From NCBI GenBank assembly GCA_017886205.1, contig JAFNEO010000053.1, forward strand, positions 1 through 64,000: a DNA stretch of 64,000 bases. The letters run 5' to 3'. Positions 58,570 through 64,000 of the stretch are shown here, piece by piece. The notes under the pieces are model-generated. The model saw nothing but the letters and a program-made list of their open reading frames with translations, was not told where the DNA came from and ran no database searches. Position 1 is the first letter of the stretch. Every line of letters begins with the position of its first letter. Made by a program: the position numbers and the translations under genes. Origin of the DNA: Candidatus Aminicenantota bacterium. Lineage in GTDB: Bacteria; Acidobacteriota; Aminicenantia; Aminicenantales; UBA8522.

Positions 58570-60987
58570 ATGAGCACCAAAAAACCTCAGGTTCCCACAC
58601 AGACTTTGACTTCTTCCCTTGAAACCTTCGCTTCCATAGGGCCCTATCGTTTGCTGGAAAAAATTGGCGAAGGGGGAATGGGAGAAGTCTGGATTGCTGA
58701 GCAGCATAAGCCCATCCGCCGAAAAGTGGCCTTGAAGGTAATTAAAAGCGGCATGGACACGAAGCAAGTCATCGCCCGCTTCGAATCGGAAAGGCAGGCG
58801 CTGGCGATGATGGACCACCCCGCTATCGCTAAGGTGTTCGAGGCCGGAGAAACCGAGCATGGCCGCCCATACTTCGTCATGGAATACGTCCAGGGCATCC
58901 CTATTACTGCGCATTGTGATCAAAACCGTCTAACGACCCCTGAACGACTCGCGCTGTTCATGCAAATCTGTGACGGAGTCCAGCATGCCCACCAAAAGGC
59001 GATCATTCATCGCGACCTCAAACCCTCCAACATTCTGGTCGCTATTCAAGATGGCAAAGCGGTCCCCAAAATTATCGACTTCGGAGTGGCCAAGGCTACG
59101 GCGCAAAGCCTCACCGAGAGGACGATGTATACAGAACTGGGGATGTTGATTGGAACACCGGAGTACATGAGCCCCGAGCAGGCGGAAATGTCAGGTCAGA
59201 ACATCGACACCCGCACCGATATCTACTCGCTGGGAGCCATCTTATACGAGCTCCTGGTTGGCGCCCTTCCCTTTGATCCCAAAGAGTTGAGGCGCGCCGG
59301 CTTCGACGAGATCCGCCGGATAATCAGGGAGGAGGACCCGCCGAAGCCGAGCACCAAGCTGAGCACGATGGGGGAAACGGCGACTGTCGAAGCGCAGAAG
59401 AGACGGACAGAGCCGACTGCGCTTATCCGGCAGGTCAGAGGCGACCTGGATTGGATTACGATGAAAGCTCTCGAGAAGGACCGCACAAGACGCTATGGAT
59501 CGCCTTCAGAACTGGCAGCAGAGATCGATCGGTTTTTGCACCATCAGCCCATCATCGCCCGTCCACCGAGTACCTTGTATAAGACCAGGAAGTTCGCCCG
59601 GCGTCATAGAGTCGGCGTCAGCGTGGCCTCCGCAATAGCGCTTCTTCTGGTCGCGTTCTCAGTAACGACGGCCATCCAATCGCGCCGCATCGCCCGAGAG
59701 CGCGACAGGGCGAACCAGGAAGCCGAGGCGTCGCGTCAGGTTTCCGATTTCCTGACGGGGCTTTTCAAGGTTTCCAACCCGAGCGAAGCCCGGGGCAACA
59801 GCATCACGGCCCGGGAGATTCTCGACAAGGGAGCAGACAGTATCATCGGCGAGCTCCAGGAGCAGCCTTTCGTCCAGGGCAAGCTGATGCACACGATGGG
59901 GACCGTCTATAAGAACCTCGGCCTGTATGGCCCGTCCCAAGAGCTCCTGGAGAAGGCGTTGGACACCCGCACGAAAGCCCTCGGTCCTGATCACCCGGAC
60001 GTGGCGGACACCCTGTCCGAGCTCGGCACTATCGCGTGGCGAAATGGCGACTTCGCCAAGGCGAAGGCTTTCCAGGAACAGGCCTTGACCATCCGAGAGA
60101 AGCGTCTCGGCCCGGCGAGCGTGGTCGTGGCGGGCAGCCTACTTAACTTGGGGAATCTCAACTTGAGCCAGGGGAATTACGCCGAGGCCCGCCGCCTCCT
60201 CGAACGTGCCCTGGCGATCCGCGAGAAGGTTTTCGGCCCCGAACATGAAGACGTCGCGAACACGCTCAACTCCCTGGGAGCGATCGCCTATCGAGAAGGC
60301 GATTACGAGAAAGCGGGCGAGATGTGGGAGCGGACGCTCGCGATCCGGGAAAAAGTGTTGGGCCCCGACCATCCGAACCTGGCCCAGACGCTCAACAATC
60401 TGGCCGTCGTCCGTACGTACTCGGGGGATCCCAAAGGCGCGGTGCCGCTCCTTGAGCGAGTGGTCCAAATCCAGGAAAAGGTGCTGGGCCCCAACCATCC
60501 GGACCTTGCGTCGGGCCTCATGAACCTGGGGGATGCCATTTCCAGAAGCGGCGACCCTATCGGGGCAAAACCCTATTATGCCCGCGCGGTGGCTATCCAA
60601 GAAGCTGCGGGCCCCGGTAGCCCGGAGCTCGCGCGTTTTCTCGATCGATTGGCCTCTGTCACGCTTAAGGAGAACGACTTGAAGGGGGCCCAGGAACTTT
60701 ATGAACGGTCGCTTGCGCTGCGGCAGAAAGCCCTCGGCCCGAAGCATCCTGAGGTGGCTGAAAGCCTCGGCGGCCTGGCGGATTGCGCCTCTCAGGGCGG
60801 CCGTCTCCAAGAGGCGGAGGCTCTTTACGAGCGGGCCTTGGCTATCGCCCGAAAGCCGGACGGGAGCTATTACCCTGGAGGCTACGACGTTCTCAAGGGC
60901 TTCGCGGCACTGCTCCGGGCCACCCGTAGAGACGCCAGGGCTGCCGAAATGGAGTCACTCGCCCGTTCCATGGAAATAAACCGCTAG
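58570..60987 (+). CDS. Transmembrane Ser/Thr protein kinase with TPR domain (PknB-TPR)
   Basis: An 805-aa protein. Kinase domain about 20-290: P-loop KIGEGGMGEVWIA, ATP Lys in RKVALKVIKSG, catalytic loop IIHRDLKPSNILV, DFGVAK and activation segment GTPEYMSPEQAEM. A membrane segment near 345-365 (VASAIALLLVAFSVTTAIQ) follows. The outer part (about 400-800) has eight or so 42-residue TPR_12-type repeats (ALDTRTKALGPDHPDVADTL; ALAIREKVFGPEHEDVANTL). It phosphorylates cytosolic proteins in response to an outside signal read by the TPRs. ATG 58570 follows GGAGGAGGAG. The FHA phosphatase at 21109 is a plausible reader. Confidence 0.94.
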   Translation: MSTKKPQVPTQTLTSSLETFASIGPYRLLEKIGEGGMGEVWIAEQHKPIRRKVALKVIKSGMDTKQVIARFESERQALAMMDHPAIAKVFEAGETEHGRPYFVMEYVQGIPITAHCDQNRLTTPERLALFMQICDGVQHAHQKAIIHRDLKPSNILVAIQDGKAVPKIIDFGVAKATAQSLTERTMYTELGMLIGTPEYMSPEQAEMSGQNIDTRTDIYSLGAILYELLVGALPFDPKELRRAGFDEIRRIIREEDPPKPSTKLSTMGETATVEAQKRRTEPTALIRQVRGDLDWITMKALEKDRTRRYGSPSELAAEIDRFLHHQPIIARPPSTLYKTRKFARRHRVGVSVASAIALLLVAFSVTTAIQSRRIARERDRANQEAEASRQVSDFLTGLFKVSNPSEARGNSITAREILDKGADSIIGELQEQPFVQGKLMHTMGTVYKNLGLYGPSQELLEKALDTRTKALGPDHPDVADTLSELGTIAWRNGDFAKAKAFQEQALTIREKRLGPASVVVAGSLLNLGNLNLSQGNYAEARRLLERALAIREKVFGPEHEDVANTLNSLGAIAYREGDYEKAGEMWERTLAIREKVLGPDHPNLAQTLNNLAVVRTYSGDPKGAVPLLERVVQIQEKVLGPNHPDLASGLMNLGDAISRSGDPIGAKPYYARAVAIQEAAGPGSPELARFLDRLASVTLKENDLKGAQELYERSLALRQKALGPKHPEVAESLGGLADCASQGGRLQEAEALYERALAIARKPDGSYYPGGYDVLKGFAALLRATRRDARAAEMESLARSMEINR

Positions 60988-61113
60988 TCCCCCGGCCTAG
61001 CTCATTCGGCCCCATCAAACGCTTGAATATCTCACCCCGGCCGAATACTATCAGCTCTGTCTTGAATCCCAAAGACCTATGTGTCACTAATCATATGAAC
61101 GAGTACACCCCAT

Positions 61114-61141
61114 TTTCAACAGGGGGAAAACGTGCTAATAT
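61114..61141 (+). promoter_or_regulatory. Possible promoter of tRNA-Ser(GCU)
   Basis: TTTCAA (61114-61119), 16-nt spacer, TAATAT (61136-61141), about 20 nt before the tRNA; the -35 box is weak. Confidence 0.35.
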
Positions 61142-61160
61142 AGCTTCGCCACAAAGGCGC

Positions 61161-61254
<94 letters not shown>

Positions 61255-61353
61255 CTCTCAAAGACATCCCGCTTCCATTCTGCCGAGGGACTTCCGACTG
61301 CGCCCGCCGGCTGCTTTCGGACTGAGCTCGTGAATCTCGGCCGAAAATAGGCC

Positions 61354-61383
61354 TTGTCTAATCCTCCCGGTATTGGATAAGAT
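61354..61383 (+). promoter_or_regulatory. Possible promoter of the GH106-like gene
   Basis: TTGTCT (61354-61359), 18-nt spacer, TAAGAT (61378-61383), about 68 nt before the ATG at 61452. Confidence 0.4.
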
Positions 61384-61451
61384 ACCGTCCGTGAATCATC
61401 CGACCCGAAACAAGGATGGTTTTCAAGCTCCAACCGGAGGAGTGAAAAGAC

Positions 61452-64000
61452 ATGAAAAAAGCCCTGGGCCTATGTTTAGTCTCTCTAGGAATGATCGGGT
61501 TGCTCGCGAGTTGCCAGAAAAAAGTGGAGGGCGATGCCTATGTCTCCATCGTTCAGGCATTCACCGACCCGCCCGCCGAATACCGGAGCGCGCCGCTCTG
61601 GGTATGGAACGACCGGGTGACCAAGGAGCAGGTCGAGACCCAGCTCGCCGATTTCAAAGCCCACGGAATCGGCGGCGTTTTTATCCATCCGCGCCCCGGC
61701 CTGATCACGCCCTATCTCTCCGAGGAATGGCTCGACCTCTGCCGCCATACGGTCGAGGTGGGGAAAGGGCTCGGGATAAGGATCTGGATCTATGATGAAA
61801 ATTCCTATCCTTCTGGTTTTGCGGGCGGGCACGTCCCGGCCGAAATGCCGGACTCGATCGGGAAGGGCTTGCGGTTGACGAAGTCCACGGCCATTGCGGG
61901 CGATCCCAAGGAGAAACCGCTTCTCGTGCTCAGAAAAACCGAGGCCGGGTTTGAGGACGTCACCGAGAAAGCCGTCCAGCCCGGATCGGCGGCGACGCTC
62001 GGAAAAGGGGACTATTATATTTTCGATATCCAGAGGGCCAATCCTGAGGTTTGGTACGGCGGCTACACCTATGTCGACCTGATGAACAGGGCCGTGACAG
62101 AAAAATTCCTGGATGTCACCCTGAACGCATACAAGCGGGTAATCGGGAGTGAGTTCGGCCTGACCGTCCCCGGGAGCTTTCAGGACGAAGCCCATATCGG
62201 GCCGGTCATGGGCCCGAACATCGTCAACTTTACGCCTTCCATATTCGATGTCTTTCAGAAAAAATGGGGCTACGACTTACGAATCAACCTTCCCTCTCTC
62301 TTCGAAGAGACCGGCGATTGGCGGACGGTTCGGCACAATTTCTATGCGACAACACTGGAACTGTTCATCGAAAACTGGGCCAAGCCTTACTATGATTATT
62401 GCGCCGCCAACAACCTCTGGCTGACCGGCCATTACCTGGAGCACGAGTGGCCCGGCCCGAACTATGCTTCCGATTACCTGGCGATGCTCGCCCACTCCCA
62501 CATGCCGGGGATCGACTGCCTGATGAACCAGTGGCAGACAGGCCCCCATGACCAGTTCGGGAATGCGCGGCCTCCCAAGGAGATTCGGAGTGTCGCCAAC
62601 CAACTTGGCCGTGCCCGCACGATGTCCGAGACCTATGGCGCCGGAGGATGGGACCTTAGGTTCGTCGATCAGAAGAGGATCGCCGACTGGGAGTTTGCGC
62701 TGGGCGTCAATTTCATCAACCAGCATCTCTCCTACGTGACCATCATGGGCGCCCGCAAGCGCGACCATCCGCAGTCGTTCTCCTACCATGAGCCGTGGTG
62801 GCATGCTTACAAGGTCATGGGTGACTATCTCGGCCGCCTATCAGTGATCACCAGCAAAGGCCAGCAGATCAACCGGATTCTGGTTTTGGAGCCGACCACC
62901 ACCGCTTGGATGCACTATGCCCCGGGACCTCAGTCGGAGAGGCTCAAAGCCATCGGTGAAGGATTCACCAGCTTCATCAACAGGCTGGAGGCCGTCCAGG
63001 TCGAGTACGACTTGGGGAGCGAAGATATACTCCGGAATCATGGCCGGGCCGAAAACCAGCGAATGGTGGTCGGAGAACGGACCTACGATGTCGTGGTCCT
63101 GCCGGCGGAAATCGAAAATCTTAACGAACCGACGCTGGATCTCTTAGCCCGTTATCTCGAAGCGGGAGGCCGGGTGCTATGCTTATCCGAGGGCGTCGGT
63201 TTTGTCGACGGCAGGGCCTCCGACCGGCCCGCTCAGCTGGCCGCCGCCCATCCCGCTAATTGGCTGATCAAGCCGGTGGACGCAGCGATCACGGATCTTT
63301 CTGGACTCTGCGCCCCGGACATCCAGTTCTCGGACCTGGACGGTGACCAGGCAATGTTCTTCCACCATCGGCGCGTACTGGCGGACGCCGAGCTCGTGTT
63401 CTTGGCCAATGTCAGCCCGGATAGGGCCATGAGCGGCAAATTCGTATCCAAAGGGAAATCAGTAGAGATTTGGGATCCATTCAACGGAAACGTTTCATCG
63501 TATCCCTGTGGGCCGCTCAAAGGGTATGCCGAGGTCAAGTTCAACCTTCCGCCCGGCGGGAGCGCCTTGTTCTGTCTGCGACCGAAGAAGGCCGGCCGGG
63601 TTGAAGAACAGGAATTCCGCTGGGGAGAGCTGGTTTCGGACGGCGAGCTGGCCGTCGGGGCCGATTCTCCCAATGTCCTGACCATCGATCACTGTGACCT
63701 CAGGGTCGGAAATAAGGAAGAGAAAGACCTCTATTTCTATGAGGCCCAGCGGAAGACCTTTCAACATCACGGCCTGGAGCGCAATCCATGGGACAACGCC
63801 GTGCAGTACAAGACAGACATCCTCGATCTGGACAAATTCGCCCCTAGCTCGGGTTTTGAGGCCGGCTTTTGGTTCGAGGTCGGGCCGGGCGTCGACCCAT
63901 CTTCGCTGAAGCTCGTGGTCGAGCGTCCTGCCCTATATCAGGTCTTTGTCAACGGACGGAAGGTCGAACCGATCAACGGGCAATGGTGGCTGGACAGGGC
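61452..64000 (+). CDS. GH106-like alpha-L-rhamnosidase/glycosyl hydrolase lipoprotein (3'-partial)
   Basis: The frame is open from ATG 61452 (GGAGGAG about 10 nt upstream) to the window end, at least 849 aa. A lipobox LLASC (Cys about 21) anchors it. The N-terminal barrel starts YRSAPLWVWNDRVTKEQVET and ADFKAHGIGGVFIHPRPGL, as in GH106 rhamnosidases and related enzymes; later SFQDEAHIG, GHYLEHEWPGPNY, and a C-terminal jelly-roll beginning before the cut. Probably releases rhamnose, complementing the GH78 enzyme at 48859, but substrate is inferred from family. The end of the protein lies outside the window. Confidence 0.83.
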   Translation, partial: MKKALGLCLVSLGMIGLLASCQKKVEGDAYVSIVQAFTDPPAEYRSAPLWVWNDRVTKEQVETQLADFKAHGIGGVFIHPRPGLITPYLSEEWLDLCRHTVEVGKGLGIRIWIYDENSYPSGFAGGHVPAEMPDSIGKGLRLTKSTAIAGDPKEKPLLVLRKTEAGFEDVTEKAVQPGSAATLGKGDYYIFDIQRANPEVWYGGYTYVDLMNRAVTEKFLDVTLNAYKRVIGSEFGLTVPGSFQDEAHIGPVMGPNIVNFTPSIFDVFQKKWGYDLRINLPSLFEETGDWRTVRHNFYATTLELFIENWAKPYYDYCAANNLWLTGHYLEHEWPGPNYASDYLAMLAHSHMPGIDCLMNQWQTGPHDQFGNARPPKEIRSVANQLGRARTMSETYGAGGWDLRFVDQKRIADWEFALGVNFINQHLSYVTIMGARKRDHPQSFSYHEPWWHAYKVMGDYLGRLSVITSKGQQINRILVLEPTTTAWMHYAPGPQSERLKAIGEGFTSFINRLEAVQVEYDLGSEDILRNHGRAENQRMVVGERTYDVVVLPAEIENLNEPTLDLLARYLEAGGRVLCLSEGVGFVDGRASDRPAQLAAAHPANWLIKPVDAAITDLSGLCAPDIQFSDLDGDQAMFFHHRRVLADAELVFLANVSPDRAMSGKFVSKGKSVEIWDPFNGNVSSYPCGPLKGYAEVKFNLPPGGSALFCLRPKKAGRVEEQEFRWGELVSDGELAVGADSPNVLTIDHCDLRVGNKEEKDLYFYEAQRKTFQHHGLERNPWDNAVQYKTDILDLDKFAPSSGFEAGFWFEVGPGVDPSSLKLVVERPALYQVFVNGRKVEPINGQWWLDR

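Noticed and set aside
58395-58580. Minus-strand frame reading RERDSNPRSGNRKAVFKTAA
   Set aside because: Antisense of tRNA-Ser(UGA); not a gene.

Overview
The window is G+C-rich, gene-dense bacterial DNA with almost no mobile DNA. I infer a Gram-negative, probably anaerobic or fermentative heterotroph of the Acidobacteriota/Candidatus Aminicenantes type. The reasons are an LPS inner-core heptose operon, a Ser/Thr kinase fused to TPRs, an NTT-type nucleotide transporter fused to HEAT repeats, many lipobox or signal-peptide peptidases and glycosidases, and DUF1343/NagX and TldD/TldE pairs. The lineage call is inference; no rRNA is present. Housekeeping genes are rpoD, serS, trmH and three tRNAs (Leu-CAA, Ser-UGA, Ser-GCU). 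Many clear sigma-70 promoters (TTGACA-like, 16-18 nt spacer, TATAAT-like) can be read by eye.

Layout. 1-0.8 kb: PDZ protein, probably cut by the window edge, then a good terminator. 0.8-4.5 kb (minus): ADP-heptose synthesis and transfer (HldE-type kinase and adenylyltransferase as separate genes, GT9), an ICMT-like membrane methyltransferase and trmH. 4.6-6.1 kb: MATE transporter and tRNA-Leu. 6.2-9.4 kb: HicB-like orphan, membrane-anchored M28 peptidase, coupled RsbW-like kinase. 9.4-14.7 kb: a cluster of secreted atypical-kinase-like proteins (two with PI3K/HipA-like catalytic motifs, one degenerate), a secreted PPP-type phosphatase overlapping the degenerate one, an SdiA-regulated-type lipoprotein and a gutted NTT transporter. 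14.8-22.8 kb: ABM-like protein, NYN RNase, rpoD, STAS protein, NTT-HEAT transporter, remnant of a second copy, FHA-GAF-PP2C phosphatase. 22.8-25.3 kb: NagX-like and NamZ-like amino-sugar/muropeptide salvage genes. 25.4-29.6 kb: divergent glutamine synthetase, UroD-family protein, xylulokinase.

29.9-34.5 kb (minus): four translationally coupled genes (unknown secreted protein, M24 homologue without metal ligands, truncated paralogue of the first gene, PIG-L deacetylase). 34.9-41.1 kb: Na+/solute symporter, ornithine cyclodeaminase family, prolyl oligopeptidase, old-yellow-enzyme family. 41.1-43.3 kb: SH3/Pro-rich/barrel protein coupled to a signal-peptide methyltransferase and the OYE. 43.4-45.1 kb: KDG kinase and KDPG aldolase. 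45.1-48.8 kb: gutted DUF362 gene, nitroreductase, TldE/TldD. 48.9-64 kb: GH78 rhamnosidase, pirin, NCS1-like permease with a 56-aa membrane partner, SerS, M14 peptidase, two tRNA-Ser, PknB-TPR kinase, and a GH106-like hydrolase running off the end.

Themes. Carbohydrate and peptide scavenging dominates (rhamnosidases, KDG/KDPG, xylulose, MurNAc/GlcNAc, prolyl oligopeptidase, M14, M28). Partner-switching signalling parts (RsbW, STAS, RsbU types) are scattered around rpoD. The most unusual locus is the secreted kinase/pseudokinase/phosphatase cluster at 9.4-14.7 kb. Several genes (serS, tldD, trmH, the phosphatase, perhaps the NTT transporter) have the -10 box only 7-8 nt before the start codon, which predicts leaderless mRNAs.
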